DNA of 64,000 nucleotides from Phallusia mammillata. Lineage: Eukaryota > Chordata > Ascidiacea > Phlebobranchia > Ascidiidae. Below are positions 1 to 12,651 of the stretch, piece by piece. The notes below the pieces were generated by a model that saw nothing but the letters and a program-made list of their open reading frames with translations, made no database searches and was not told the origin of the DNA. Within the stretch, counting starts at the first letter, position 1. Each line of letters begins with the position of its first letter. The DNA is taken from positions 34,616 through 98,615 of the forward strand of contig QLIY01000593.1 in assembly GCA_003260075.1 (NCBI GenBank). The letters run 5' to 3'. Both the position numbers and the translations under genes were made by a program.

Positions 1-15
1 TGATTTTGTTTCCAG

Positions 16-649
16 GGAAAACATGTCACTTCTTGCACAAAGAATTACTGGTGTAGAACCAGAAACTTGGAACGATGTGAAACAAACTATTAAGGAAACA
101 TTTCCCCGCAACCCCATCAAAGGAGAGTTTGGATATTATGGAGAAACAAGTGTCTGTATGCCACGTTTGTTTGCCACAACCAGTGAATTTGCTTGGGAAT
201 ATTCAACTTTTCTCATCACAATCAACTTCCTTATGTTCATCTACATGGTGGTTGCATATGTTCTCATCTACAAACAGAGTAACCGCATGAAAGGATCTAG
301 AAGCAACGATACTAGCTCCAAGATGCAGAAGAGAATCTCGAGATTAATTTTGACCGACTTCTGTTGCTGGATTCCAATTTGTGTCATGGGATATTTGAGT
401 GTTGGAGGGATCAAGATGCCACCAGATGCTTATGTGTTGAGTGCTTGTCTGTTGCTTCCAATCAACAGTGCTCTTAATCCCTTGCTTTACTCCAAAGCAA
501 TAGAAGATCGACTTGCCAGGGCAAAGAAATGGCTGGTGGAGAAATTTTCCTCTCTACGAGCAGCTACAAATCGCTCATCTGATTTAGCTGTGACATGCAA
601 AGCTGATGCAGAGCAAGAAAGCGACAGGGTGATTGAGACCATTGGATGA
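16..649 (+). CDS. Relaxin-receptor-like GPCR, 3' terminal exon (partial)
   Basis: C-terminal part of a class A GPCR, a plasma-membrane receptor for a peptide or glycoprotein-type hormone. The exon begins after an acceptor (tttgtttccag, ending at 15), so the ATG at 23 is probably internal. Visible in order: extracellular loop 2 with the Tyr-Tyr-Gly...Cys-Met-Pro pattern typical of LGR/RXFP receptors, TM5 (about residues 57-84), a basic third loop, TM6 containing FCCWIPICVMGYLS, and TM7 containing LLPINSALNPLLYS with the NPxxY motif. An 80-residue cytoplasmic tail follows, ending at a TGA at 647-649. The combination CWIP in TM6 and PINSALNP in TM7 is characteristic of the LGR family (relaxin, glycoprotein-hormone and LGR4-6-like receptors), and the relaxin-receptor branch is my best guess. 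Leucine-rich repeats and TM1-4 would lie before the window. It reads cleanly and is unrelated to the ZNF cluster that follows. Confidence 0.85.
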
Positions 650-665
650 AAACAACAAACACAAA

Positions 666-671
666 AATAAA
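666..671 (+). promoter_or_regulatory. Polyadenylation signal of the GPCR gene
   Basis: AATAAA 17 nt after the GPCR stop codon, in an A-rich stretch. Position and context fit a very short 3' UTR. Confidence 0.6.
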
Positions 672-1255
672 CTAAAACAATAGTAAATATCCCACAAATA
701 ATCGTTGAAGTTTTGTGTTAAATCATGTTGTATTTGATCTGATTTTCATTATGTTGTACATATGCTTGTGTGAATATCTATTACTGTTAAAATCTTTTGA
801 GTAAGGTATGATTTCTAACAATTATAAATGAGATGTACATAGAACGAAAGGGGGGGATAAAGCAGGGATATTTCAGGGATAAAGCAAAAGTTTATAATCG
901 AAAGAGTGATGATTACATTTAAAAAGGTAAAGAAAATGATTTAGGCTTTTGTGGCACATACAACAATTTTGTAATTAGGAATATGCTTTGCAACAATACA
1001 CACACAAATATTCAGGTTTAGTAACAGTGGCAAAAATCTCTTAAAAAGCTTCATGTAAGAGCTCATATGTACAAAGCAGATTTATATAATGACACTTGAA
1101 CCATTAATTACAAGGGGACGAAAATTACAAAGAGACACAAGCATAGGTGAAGCATAGCAGAGATACATAGTGTCACTTAAACAATCAACGTTGGTTCTAG
1201 TTTAGGGTTGCTATATTTTATGATACACAATTCCTGACAAAATTTATCTCAGTTG
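672..1255. other. Non-coding stretch, nothing recognised
   Basis: AT-rich sequence downstream of the GPCR gene. I see no coding pattern, RNA gene or repeat with a mate in this window. Confidence 0.6.
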
Positions 1256-1263
1256 CCTTAACC

Positions 1264-1657
1264 CAGTTTTTCTCAGTCATTTTTGTCATTTGTTTAAACG
1301 GTTACTTTGCCATTATTTCGGGGGCTCGCGGTCCGCAAGCCTGAATGTGTATTTCAGAAAAACGAAAAATGATTGCAAGATTTTAGCTAGTTGTGCAAAA
1401 TTGCGCATAACAATAATCCAAATCTGACATCACAGACAATACAAAAGCATTACAATTGTGCGCGAACAATTGCATTTTCGTGGGTTGTCATGCAATAAGG
1501 CCTATTGTTTAGCAATGGAGACGGTCGATTCTCACTTTCACTTTGATTTAAACTTATTCAGTTGCACAAACTGACGCGAAATTAAATATAGAAATATATA
1601 TTTGCGGTCCCCACAAAATACCCTAAAGGACCGCGGAGCCTAGTTTGAGGACCGCTG
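1264..1657. mobile_element. Non-autonomous hAT-type element (MITE), degenerate ends
   Basis: The left end begins CAG-TTTTTCTCAG and the right end reads GTTTGAGGACCGCTG, an imperfect inverted match to the usual hAT CAGYGGTTCTCAAAC terminus. It is flanked by 8-bp near-identical target duplications (ccttaacc at 1256-1263, cgttaacc at 1658-1665). It has no coding capacity. The single mismatches in the TSD and TIRs suggest an old insertion. Confidence 0.6.
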
Positions 1658-1887
1658 CGTTAACCATTTTTGCGATCCAAACACTTCTATTCCGGTAAAA
1701 ATTTAAAATATATTCGGAAGTCGCACGGACGGCGACACGAGAAAACGTTAGATACGGTGCTCTGATCCTTGTCAATTAACTTTCTGCGTAGGCTTCTGTT
1801 TAGTTAACTTTATTAGGCTATAGCTTATAAGCTCACTACTCTTACTATGCTTGAAACAATAAGCACACATATCAGAGGTCTCCAACT

Positions 1888-2207
1888 ATTACCACTCTAA
1901 AAACCATTCGGCCCAATTTCACAAAGAAAAACTGACAACGGGATCCACAAACACCTTTTTAAATTTGAAATAAAATGCCACTGAAAAAACGTTTTTATGT
2001 CTCACGACATTCGACTTTTTGTGGTTAGTTGGTGCCTTGCATATTAGGTACACAGTTAAAGCAAATGAAATTTCCCACGTTCGGGGGGGGGGCATTACCA
2101 CTCTAAAAACCTTTCGGCCCAATTTCACAAAGAAAAACTGACAACGGGATCCCTTTTTTTTACAAACACCTTTTTAAATTTGAAATAAAATGCCACTGAA
2201 AAAACGT

Positions 2208-2294
<87 letters not shown>

Positions 2295-2460
2295 GTTAAC
2301 TTGCGCGCCGCCAGTTTACCTCCTTACGTTTCATAGTATAGACGCGGTTGTAGCTAACTACCAGAAACTTTCTCCGTTGGTACATTACTTTCATAGTATA
2401 TGTTTTTTTCTTTTCAAATTCCTGACTTTTAAGTACATTTTAACATTTCTCCCTGACGCA

Positions 2461-2551
<91 letters not shown>
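1888..2551. repeat. Duplicated segment with G-run junctions
   Basis: The segment starting at 1888 (attaccactctaaaaacc) restarts at 2094, directly after a 10-nt G run (2083-2092), and continues to 2209. There it meets an 84-nt G run (2210-2293). A second run of 91 G fills 2461-2551. Restarting upstream text after a G run is the same pattern seen at many other places in the window and points to unmerged contig ends rather than biology. The glycine/proline reading frames across the runs are meaningless. Confidence 0.75.
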
Positions 2552-2553
<2 letters not shown>

Positions 2554-3824
2554 ATCAGATTTGGAAAAATCAAGGCTGTTACATTGATCACTGAGAAGTT
2601 GCCTGCGATTTGAACCACTAACCTCACAGTGAATAAGAATAGCACTAAACTAACCGAAAATGCAGGAAAAAAATCTGTTGCAAAATACCAAGTTGTAATA
2701 TTCATATATTAAGATGACATTGCAAATGTGAAATCTAGCATTCAATGGTTTACAGCGCTTATGTTAAAGCAATGTAGGGTAAAAGCTCACATTGTAATTC
2801 GTTAGTCATTTTACTGTTGGAAAATAACAACAACACACAAATGGTTTAATTTTTGTTTAATTCAGATAAAGTGCCGTAGATATTTCCATCTATGTGATCC
2901 TTGTATTTGTAGTGATCGGTTTTATGTTAATGTTCGCTGATGAGTCTCAAGGTTATAACCGCGTTAAATCGTACACATGTGCTCTTGTCATTGGCTCTTG
3001 CACAATTCTTTAACTTCCTCGCAAGCTTTAAGCTAGCGAGTCAAAAACGAGCTATATTTGGTAAACAACTATTGCAAAGTTTGCACAAATTATGTCGCAA
3101 TCGNAAAAGAGAAGAGAGATCGAAATGAACGAGTGCGGTTTTATATATACCCCGAATAAAGGCGTTAAATCGTACACATGTGCTCTTGTCATTGGCTCTT
3201 GCAGGGGGGGGGGGTAAGAAAATTTTCCAGTTCTGTAATCGTTATGTTGTTTGACCACTTCATTCCACTGCTAATTTCCACACGGGGGGGGGGCTATTCC
3301 ACCGTCCTTAACCTCCCAAGCTCCTGGGCTTGTCAGGACAGAGTCCGGGGGGGGGGTTTTTCCAGTTCTGTTAATCGTTATGTTGTTTGACCACTTCATT
3401 CCACTGCTAATTTCCACACACATGAAACGTCATTTATATCGATTGATTTTTTTAATTTCAAAAACTACATATGTTTTGAGAAATCGAAACAATTTAACAT
3501 TTCTGAGGCTGCATTGTAATAAAATATCTTGCATAAACGAAATGTAACAGTACTAATTGAATGTAAAAGTAAAATATCCATAATTATCACTTTTGTCATA
3601 AAAATGTGTAAAACAAATCAAATTAGTCGTTATATTAAATGTAGAATCAAATAGAAAATAGTTTGAAAATAACCAGACCAGCCCTTTTCAAAAAGTTGTG
3701 CGGAAGTCGTTATCTCAAAGCCGCGAGGATTTCATCTCTTGTGTTCGCTTGCTATCTAACGCCAATTGTGACGTAACAAGGTTGAATAAGGAGTTTTATG
3801 CGCTAACAATCGGAAAGTTACATT

Positions 3825-3826
<2 letters not shown>
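2552..3826. repeat. Non-coding stretch with short direct repeats at G-run joins
   Basis: A segment of about 42 bp at 2961-3003 recurs at 3162-3203, and a segment of about 60 bp near 3220-3283 recurs near 3360-3418. The repeats are separated by G runs of 10-11 nt at 3204, 3284 and 3347, and an n lies at 3103. No gene is seen. Confidence 0.6.
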
Positions 3827-4250
<424 letters not shown>

Positions 4251-4312
4251 CCTTGCTATGCGACCCCATTTTCAAACAGGAATTTCTACGCGACCCCTTG
4301 ATGGGTATAGCC

Positions 4313-4774
4313 CAGTGGTGCACAACTATTTTGCTATGACGGCCGTATCGCAGCTATTTATTTTACCAACGGCCGCCAATTGCCTGCTTGCTTGTGTGTT
4401 AAAATTACTGATGTAAAGAAATACTTATATTATATATATACCATCTAATGGCGCCGAAAAAGTCTAAATTAGTTTCTAACTTGATACAAGGATTGTCAGT
4501 CTTAGCTTTTATGACGTCATAATATACATTGTGACGCTTGTGGTATCTGCTTTTTCGCATTGTTTGCACACAATAGGCACAAAAAAGTGGGCGCAAATGG
4601 CTACTAGGTTGATAATACTTTTTAAGTTCCACAAAATGTGTTTAGAGCAGTTTAAAAATCAAACTATTTGGCAAAAGAGTTTTTATTTGTGTCACGGTCG
4701 CCAGTACATACATTTTAATAAACATGTTCACAGCCGAACAAACTCGTCTCTATCGCCGCACTTGTGCACCCCTG
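4313..4774. mobile_element. Non-autonomous hAT-type element nested in an older one
   Basis: The ends CAGTGGTGCACAACT and ACTTGTGCACCCCTG form an imperfect TIR. The flanking 8-mers gtatagcc (4305-4312) and gcatagac (4775-4782) agree at 6 of 8 positions, as expected for an aged TSD. DNA outside it (4251-4304 and 4860-4936) contains matching cgcgacccc motifs. A hAT-like right end (gtttgagaa) is cut by the n at 4937, so this element probably inserted inside another MITE. Confidence 0.6.
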
Positions 4775-4897
4775 GCATAGACTATACAGCACGGAAATGA
4801 CGTTTAAACAATCAATTTACGCACATATAGCATTTACTGTGACAATACCTGAATGACATAATAACGGACGATGTTTCGCGACCCCAAAATTATACTC

Positions 4898-4919
4898 CGC
4901 GACCCCAATTGGGGTCGCG
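4898..4919. repeat. Perfect 22-bp palindrome
   Basis: The sequence centred on aattg (between 4908 and 4909) reads identically on both strands for 22 bp and is GC-rich. It lies just inside the right end of the older hAT-like element, where such elements often carry subterminal palindromes. Confidence 0.7.
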
Positions 4920-4978
4920 ACCCACAGTTTGAGAAGNCATTTTTATTAAAACAGACGTTTCGACAAAACTATTGTCAT

Positions 4979-5574
4979 CATCAGTGTAAAATGTAATGCA
5001 CCAGCGGAAACAAGCGCGTCTGTTTTAATAAAAATGAATACGTTTTACTCTACGTCGCTGGCAATTTGCTTTTTATTAAAGCTATTATTCAAGTCCGTGT
5101 CTTGTGTACCTAGATAACTCTAGTTGTCTAATTTGGCAAAATAGAGCAAAATGGCGGTAATTCCAATTCTAATCTAATTTAGAAATATCGGGTGAGCTCT
5201 AATTCTAATTCTAATCTAGTTTACCGTTTTCCCAAAAACGCTAGTTTGTCGAACGACATTTTTAGGCAAGTGATATGAGCATGTCTTTTATGTCCATACC
5301 CACATCACTGAAACATGTTTTTCATTTGGCACTGTGACAAACAGTACCTACACCCTTTGTTACTACCTCCTGGGCTGTTGCGTCATAATGTGGTTTGGTG
5401 ATTAAAGGAAAACAGTTTGTCGGTCAATTGAAGTAGGATACCGGTATGTATAAAACTTCACTAACTTAGCATCATCACTCTATGGAAACCAGTATTCTAT
5501 GTTCATTAGTATTTTAAGTTATTTTAAGTCTTGAGATTTTCGGCTAGAAAACCTTAATTTTGGACTAAAATGTT
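4979..5574. repeat. Direct duplication, copy 1 (mate 5911-6503)
   Basis: About 595 bp, nearly identical to 5911-6503 with a few substitutions and a 4-bp indel (ggaa). A third, short copy lies at 5586-5671 between two G runs (5575-5584 and 5672-5682). No credible coding sequence is seen. It could be a real tandem repeat or allelic contigs placed in series. Confidence 0.75.
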
Positions 5575-5910
5575 GGGGGGGGGGTCATCAGTGTAAAATG
5601 TAATGCACCAGCGGAAACAAGCGCGTCTGTTTTAATAAAAATGAATACGTTTTACTCTACGTCGCTGGCAAGGGGGGGGGGGTCGCGACCCACAGTTTGA
5701 GAAGGTTTAGGCAACGGGACAATTGGTTTAGGCAGCGGGACAAAATCCCCAAAATCAATTATTTTATCTACGAACCACAAATCACCATACAGCTTCATTT
5801 GTCAAAAAACTAAAAAAATTGAACAGCAAGCGTATAGTCATTTTTCATCCAACAATTTTCCAGGGGGGGTCAGCTGACCCCATTTGCCCCTATGTGCGGA
5901 CGCCCTTGAT

Positions 5911-6503
5911 CATCAGTGTAAAATGTAATGCACCAGCAACAAGCGCGTCTGTTTTAATAAAAATGAATACGTTTTACTCTACGTCGCTGGCAATTTGCTT
6001 TTTATTAAAGCTATTATTCAAGTCCGTGTCTTGTGTACCTAGATAACTCTAGTTGTCTAATTTGGCAAAGTAGAGCAAATTGGCGGTAATTCCAATTCTA
6101 ATCTAATTTAGAAATATCGGGTGAGCTCTAATTCTAATTCTAATCTAGTTTACCGTTTTCCCAAAAACGCTAGTTTGTCGAACGACATTTTTAGGCAAGT
6201 GATATGAGCATGTCTTTTATGTCCATACCCACATCACTGAAACATGTTTTTCATTTGGCACTGTGACAAACAGTACCTACACCCTTTGTTACTACCTCCT
6301 GGGCTGTTGCGTCATAATGTGGTTTGGTGATTAAAGGAAAACAGTTTGTCGGTCAATTGAAGTAGGATACCGGTATGTATAAAACTTCACTAACTTAGCA
6401 TCATCACATTATGGAAACCAGTATTCTATGTTCATTAGTATTTTAAGTTATTTTTAGTCTTGAGATTTTCGGCTAGAAAACCTTAATTTTGGACTAAAAT
6501 GTT
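5911..6503. repeat. Direct duplication, copy 2 (mate 4979-5574)
   Basis: Matches 4979-5574 at an offset of about 930 bp. It ends at ttggactaaaatgtt, after which the sequence is unique. Confidence 0.75.
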
Positions 6504-9150
6504 AAGATGGCTGTAAAATTTCTCAGAAGGTCTTTAAGCGCAGTGGGAGCTAGAATGACAGGTAATCTTGTCATACGATACAAAAGTAATTTTACCTTGT
6601 TATAGCTCATGGTACTGAGGGTAGCATACTTACACAAAAGGTATTCACTATGCAGAGTGCAAAAATTAACAAAGCTTTAGAACATTTAAATGTCAACAGA
6701 GTAGGAGAATGAAAAACAGCTGTGTCGCTTCGCCCTTTCAAAATCTTCTAGAGTCACTATACGAAGATAGTTTATCTCGCATCCCATCAAAAGAAACAAA
6801 AAACACAGGGATGAGAAACTGCGGTAGCTGCGTAAATCGTGAAGGGGCAGTACAATTGCAACTGTCCACCGACGTCAAAAAAAAATCGAGATTCACGAAA
6901 ATCTCAGGCCAAAATAACAAATCATTTTCGAATTGATGCTGCTCGACCACTTGACATGACGGCCACAATCAGGTCCGCCTGAACGCATTTTAGTCACGCC
7001 GAGTTATATAAAACCATGCAAACTCGAGTTCAATTTTAAAATGAATTTAAGCTGGTTGGTTTAAATCTAATTCTAGTTTAAATTCTAATTTAATTTCTAG
7101 CTTTCGATAAAATGGTAATTCTAATCTAATTTGAAAAAACAAAAAAAAATCTAGTTGTCCAAGTCTGAATTTAACTGAAAGGTGCAATATCATCAGGTGG
7201 CAGATCTACGCCATCAGACATTGTGATATCACTATCGTTTAATCCATAACAACGCGTCATATTCCATCATGCGTGCGTGACAAGGCTTCCCATATGAGCG
7301 TAATGACGGGTTATTAAAATTGCAACCCTATAATGACGGCTTTTAAAATGATTTAAGGTACACAGGTTACAAACTTGTTGCAGACTGAACATTTAATAAA
7401 GAGTACATGACATTTTGCCTTAAACCATGCAAAGCGCGTTTGTCAAATCAGTTCACGTGATCAAACGTGGCGATCTGATTGGTCGATCTGTGTAACAATT
7501 GTATGGCGCGGCTTAAAGAAAATTCCCTTGTTACATATTAAGAGAAATCAGAATTGAAAGTTTGAGGTAAGCACTTTTTTCCAAGGAATGCAGCCTGACT
7601 ACGGTAACTATGGGGGGGGGGATTTGAGTTGGGCTGCTTCTAAATTTAAGGTCTGTGTAACTGACTGATTGCTTTTAGTAGTAGGCAATTTTGTTGTTTC
7701 TGAGCGGTTTCGGCCCCCAGTTCGTCACTCATAAACCATGAATGGATTTTACCAAGGCCAAAACATTCTGTGTTAAAGCAAACCTGCCATTTATTATGGG
7801 CACAATGCCCCTTTTCCGCGCTTAGAGGATGAAATGTTTATCGTAAGGTTGGCTTACCTCTCTGATATTTTTGGGGGGGGGGGGGTCCCCAGTTCGTCAC
7901 TCATAAACCATGAATGGATTTTAAATGGATTTTTTTTTAAATATCCCAAATTATATGATTTTACCAAGTAATGTACAATTGATAAAACGGACAACCACAA
8001 TATATTATGCCGATTTTTTCTGAGGTTTACTTTGCAAAAACTCTAAAATGTGGTCAGGCTTAATTGGAACCAGCAAACATGCATTGAAAAGCAATGACTT
8101 CCAATTTGTATAAATTTCAACGCTATAACCAAGAGGCACCACACAATATATTCGCTGTTCGTCGCAACACAGGTTCTTATTTATACATTGTGTTTTTAAT
8201 TATCGAGTTGGATACAGTTATTTGCAGTTATGCACAGTTAATATTATGTCATAGTGTTTCATAGTTTGATAATCACGCGCAAGGGCCGGATGGCTAACAA
8301 ACCCTTGCGCAGCCTTTCCCAAATTGGAACTCGCAAGGCAGTTTTAACGGGACGATTGAGGACTTTTGTTTTTCCACAATTTATTTTTATTCAGATGGTC
8401 CGCAACCGCTGTTCAACTAAAATCATCACAAATGTATACGTGTCCAATGCTCACTTCTTTTACAAGTAACCAAACAAATTCTGTGACAAGTGACAAAAGA
8501 AGGCACTTGGACGCGCATAATCGCTTTTCTTTGCTCTTGTTTGTGATTTAACAAACCGCATCCGGATCATACCAATGCGTTGCAAATTCTGTTTGACCCG
8601 GTAAAATGATAACTAGTTTGCATTCTGCAGGTTTGCGCATTCTTTAACGTATTAATGTTCAACACGTTTTGTTAAACAGAAAATACATTCATATGCGGGA
8701 CAAAGCGAGGCTAGGGGCCGGATCCGGTTTGCTGATCCCTGGTTTAACTAATGGTAATTAACTAGGTCCCTTCTAGGTGGCGTGTGCAGATCCATACTGA
8801 GTCTATTTGTCATCGTTGATACATAAATGAAGTCAGTATAAAAAAAAACACCATACTAAAGTGTCTATATCGCCCTCCTGCGGTCGACTTGCAAAGCATT
8901 GGCTTCTTTACCAACAACCCAGTGGTGGTAATCAGCCGTCTTACGACATTTTATGAGATCAGCGAACCGGTTACTGTCAAAGGATTTTGTAACAGAACCG
9001 GTTGACAAAAAATGAATTCCATCACTGAGTCAACCACACGTTTTCACTATAGTTGATTGAGTTGCTGCAATCCCCTCACAACCACGTTCCACAACTGAAC
9101 AAACTTTAAATCGACCAGTGTGGGATTCGAACCAATAGCATTTCACCTTT
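6504..9150. other. Long non-coding stretch
   Basis: I recognise no gene. It contains two G-run joins (7612-7621 and 7873-7885, the latter restarting text from about 7712). A possible hAT right end near 8717-8743 (ggatccggtttgctgatccctg) has no left partner that I can find. Confidence 0.5.
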
Positions 9151-9159
9151 AGAAATTGA

Positions 9160-9900
9160 TGAAAGCAGAACAAGATTTTACAGGAATTTTTTGTTGCATA
9201 AAACACAAACAAAACTTTTCTGCACCAAAATACTTTTAAGTTTGAATCTTGAAAAACTGTGAGAGTTTTTTTGATGATCGACAAATAACTTTTACGTAAT
9301 ACAAAAGACAGACAATATGTAAAAATAGTAATGCACAATTCAAAAAATAAATATAAACGAAAAACAAAGTGTGGTTTGTGCAAATTTGTCTAATTGCGGT
9401 TTAAATTTGCCTAATCTTTTGGTTTGATGGTTTGTCACAATACCACTTACCTTTTCTATTCATCTAAGTCAAAAAAAGCACGCAAGCCTATTCTTCCAGC
9501 ATTATCAAAACCTCTATGACATACAAATAACCAATTAGCGCGTAAGAGCGTTTTTTAAAGCCTACATGTGATATTGGGGGGGGGGTGACATACAAGTAAC
9601 CAATTAGCGCGTAAGAGCGTTTTTTAAAGCCTACATGTGATATTAATATGGTTGGCGACGTGGCTAAATGAGGTGTTTATTGCTGCTTATAAATATATAT
9701 ATTAGCAACATAAACATATGAAAAACTAGTACCTATCTAAAGTTTGCAACGGCCCATTATTTTGGACACAAAATTGCTCCACGAGGGTTTATCGCGTAAC
9801 AATGCATTGCACAACTTGTGTTCATACAGACTCTTGGATGTGATGTTTGTAAAAGGGGGGGGGGATACTTAAACAGCGAATATATTTGTATTTTTTATAA
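9160..9900. repeat. ZNF upstream duplication unit (paralogues near 29.8-30.5 kb and 24.1 kb)
   Basis: Shares long stretches with 29820-30480 (for example aaaaactgtgagagtt, gacaaataacttttacg and ccaatt-gcgcgtaa) and more weakly with 24090-24260. It seems to be the distal 5' part of the unit duplicated together with each zinc-finger gene. The G runs at about 9576 and 9856 are joins, and the first is followed by a restart of the preceding 70 bp. A degenerate finger motif (gatgtgatgtttgtaaaa) sits at about 9836. Confidence 0.6.
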
Positions 9901-10207
9901 CAATAGCGCTAAACAAAATAACGCACTGTAAATCGTCATTTGGTGTGTAGTAGTGGGATTAAACTATGTTAAATGTTTGCGTATCAGTCTTAATGGTTTA
10001 ATTGTTTATGAAATTAATTTTAAACTCCCACCTGTTGCCTGTTCTATTAGTTTCTAACTTGAGTCGAATTGCTTCCTGTAATACGAGACCGGGTAAAGCC
10101 GCAAGTCGCAGCTGCACGACCCGTAGATGTATAAATTACTTCGTTTACGCGCAGCAAGTGGACTTTGTAGCTCAGTTAAGGTTAACAGTAGCGAGGGAAA
10201 GCTAGTG

Positions 10208-10384
10208 CAGTGCCGGATTAACCATTAGGCAAAGTAGGCACGTGCCAGTCAAAAATCCAGGCCACTTTTCTTTGTGACAATGATTTGGCAACAATGATAA
10301 TTCTAATTTTTCATTTGGCAACCCTGATTTTCGGGACACTTATAAAACGTGCCTACAGCCCAGCAGACCCTTAATCCGGCACTG
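10208..10384. mobile_element. 177-bp hAT-type MITE with perfect 8-bp TSD
   Basis: Perfect terminal inverted repeats cagtgccggattaa and ttaatccggcactg, flanked by agctagtg at both 10200-10207 and 10385-10392. It sits in the upstream unit of the 11.1 kb ZNF copy. Equivalent units at 50.6 and 53.7 kb lack it, which gives natural empty sites. Confidence 0.9.
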
Positions 10385-10762
10385 AGCTAGTGTGTTATGT
10401 TAGTTAGATTCGAAAGGACGAATTTGTTTGTCTGTCGTGTTTATAACACACTGTTTCAATCTGTTTACCAGTGGTCTGTTATGTTGTAATAGATTCGGAA
10501 AAGTAAACATGTTTAATTTATTGTACATATGTTGTAATCTTGACGGTTTGAAAACGTTCAAGACCCATTTCCCTTTAGGAAACAATGACTTGTCTTGAAT
10601 AGAACGAATGTATTGCATACGTGACTTCGACCGCTTTAAGCACAGATCAGAACTTTTGAACTGAAAAAATGTTTTCTGACACATTTACGCCAAAATACTT
10701 ACATTTGCTCGTAACCTTTGTAGGTTAATTTGATTTGATACTGGATAAACCATTTGGCTATT

Positions 10763-10910
10763 TTACCCAGTCCCATAGGAATATGTCCGATCAGTTGTTT
10801 GTCCCAGTTTGTGATCAATATCTATGACGCTTGTAATCGGACACGCTGGAAAAGGAAATTGTTACACGGCTGACTGCCACATTGAGAAGTCGGTTGATTT
10901 CGGTTAGCTT
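10763..10910 (+). promoter_or_regulatory. Conserved ZNF promoter/leader block (11.1 kb gene)
   Basis: One copy of a block found before most ZNF copies. It has an upstream element like cagt-cca-tggaatatgtccgat-agttgtttg, a TATA position (here degraded to tatctatg), then the leader gacgcttgtaatcgg, cacgctggaaaaggaaatt, and gctgactgccacattg. Conservation is stronger than in surrounding DNA, and TATA-to-leader spacing is constant. I infer a core promoter plus non-coding first exon. No transcript evidence is available here. Confidence 0.5.
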
Positions 10911-11043
10911 AAAACATTACTCGAGTATTAGGATTGCAGAAAGTTACACACATCAGTTAATTGCAAAGTATTACAGAACTGAAGGTTGTAACTTTCATAT
11001 TTTTTTTCACGTATTATTCTTGTTGCTTTATTGTTCCAGGTCA

Positions 11044-11960
11044 CTCACAATGAACCAAAAACTTTATGTGATTTTGTACAAAAACATTTGCAATAAGTGG
11101 ACATTAAAAAAAAAACATGTTGACACAAACCAATGAGACCTCATCGATGTAATGTTTGTGCAAAAAGATTTTGCAAAGTTGGGGCTTTGAAAAGAGACAT
11201 GATGACACATACCAAAGAGAAACTTCACCGCTGCATTGTTTGCGAAAAACGCTTCAGCGTAAGTGGGAGTTTGAAAAGACACATGTTAACACACACCGGA
11301 GAAAAACCTTATCGATGTCATGTTTGTGAAAAAAGTTTTGCCCAAACTGGAAATTTAAAAACGCACATGTCGACACACACCAAAGAAAAACCTCATCGAT
11401 GTGATGTTTGTGAAAAATGGGGGGGGGGGAGTCAATGTGATAGTTTAAAACTGCACATTTTGACACACGCCAAAAATAAACCCCATCGATGTGATGTTTG
11501 CGAAAACAAATTTAGTCGTCGTGGAAGTTTGAAACTGCACACATTGACACACACCAAAGAAAAACCCCATCGATGTGATGTTTGTGAAAAAAGATTTAGT
11601 CAAGGTGGAAGTTTAAAACTACATACCTTGACACACACCAAAGAAAAACCTCATGAGTGTAATGTTTGTGAAAAAAGCTTTAATCGGAGAGGAAACTTAA
11701 AAACACACATGTTGACACACAGCAATCAGAAACCCGAACGATGAGATGTTTGTGAAAAACGCTTCACCGCAAATGGGAGTTTAAACAGTCACATTACGAC
11801 ACACAATAAAGACAAACTCCATCGATGTATAAAAGTTCAAGTTTAACAAAAGTGAAAATATGAAATAAACACATTATGATACATACTCTAAAAAAGAACT
11901 GATAGATTTAACATTTTTGATTGTGGGTGTCATCACGGCCCGGACTTTATTTTGCACATC
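11044..11960 (+). pseudogene. C2H2 zinc-finger gene copy, broken
   Basis: A putative DNA-binding C2H2 protein in the standard linker style (TH-T-K-EKPH-RC). The exon follows an acceptor (ttgttccag) near 11038. A decayed first finger ends at a TGA that arises because the usual aatgagaaacct has lost two bases (aatgagacct at 11132). From ATG 11133, seven finger units are open: unit 1 has Asp in place of its first His, and unit 4 is interrupted by an 11-nt G run at 11419-11429. The frame ends at TGA 11742-11744, where a finger's first Cys codon TGT has become TGA. At least one more finger follows in frame. A 3' tail with aaataaacacattatgatac at about 11860 is shared with other copies. Confidence 0.75.
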
Positions 11961-12650
11961 GTTAACACACATCAGTGAATCGAAAATGGGAAGAATTGCA
12001 TTTCTTGTATAGTAGTGGTTTTCGAGTTTACGTCTATCGTGAGCTTGCCCAAAGCGACAAGTAGGGTCAATTTTATGTAGTTTCGCTAAATCACCTTGCA
12101 GATCATCATGTCACAGACTACACAAAGATCATATTAAAACAGTGCACTGATAAGACTGTTTTGTTACTTGCTGTTGTATTCCGACGTACGTAAGCACTCA
12201 TTCTATTGTAGTCTATAGTGTAATGATCTCTAGAGGTCATGCGAGTTCTTATATATATATATGGAGCAACCATAGAAATAATACACAGCATAGAAATAAT
12301 AATACAACACTTGCAATGAAATAAGTTCAATTTGTTGACACATGATATTCGTTAATGATCGTCACGGAAGAAAACAATGTAAACCGTCGTTCGGCGTGTT
12401 GTGTAGACAAACGTTGTTTTACGGGCTCATGTTTCTTTTTATGTGGTTTCTGCATGTTGGATCGTTATGATGTGAAAAATAGATATTCCACCTGTTGTGT
12501 GATCTCTTAGTTTCTAACACGAAAGCTGACCAATTGTCGTACATACTGCTAATAACAAAGTAAAAAATAAACAGTTCCGTTGAAAAGACACACGTAATAA
12601 AACAAATGAAAAGTGACAGAGATAGACGTAGTCAACAGGCATAGTGAGAC
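11961..12650. repeat. ZNF 3' flank and start of the next upstream unit
   Basis: Contains the downstream block shared with 13150-13450, 31200-31450, 46080-46300 and 55850-56015 (gagagcttgcc-aagcgacatgtag-gtcaattt and relatives), then the start of another upstream unit. No intact gene. Confidence 0.5.
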
Positions 12651-12651
12651 C

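Noticed and set aside
2377-2705. Polyglycine/polyproline proteins across the G runs (also 3698-4416, 31465-31659, 48451-48674, 55493-55675)
   Set aside because: Produced only by translating homopolymer runs that are gap placeholders; paralogous DNA lacks them.
6709-6936. 75-codon frame in intergenic DNA
   Set aside because: Isolated, no homologue pattern, no splice or promoter context; a chance frame overlaps it on the other strand.
11254-11466. Minus-strand frames rich in Phe, His and Val running antisense to zinc fingers (here and at 21716-22157, 26802-27108, 39904-40443, 52255-52548)
   Set aside because: They are the complementary reading of the repeated finger codons; the pattern repeats in every ZNF copy without independent signals.
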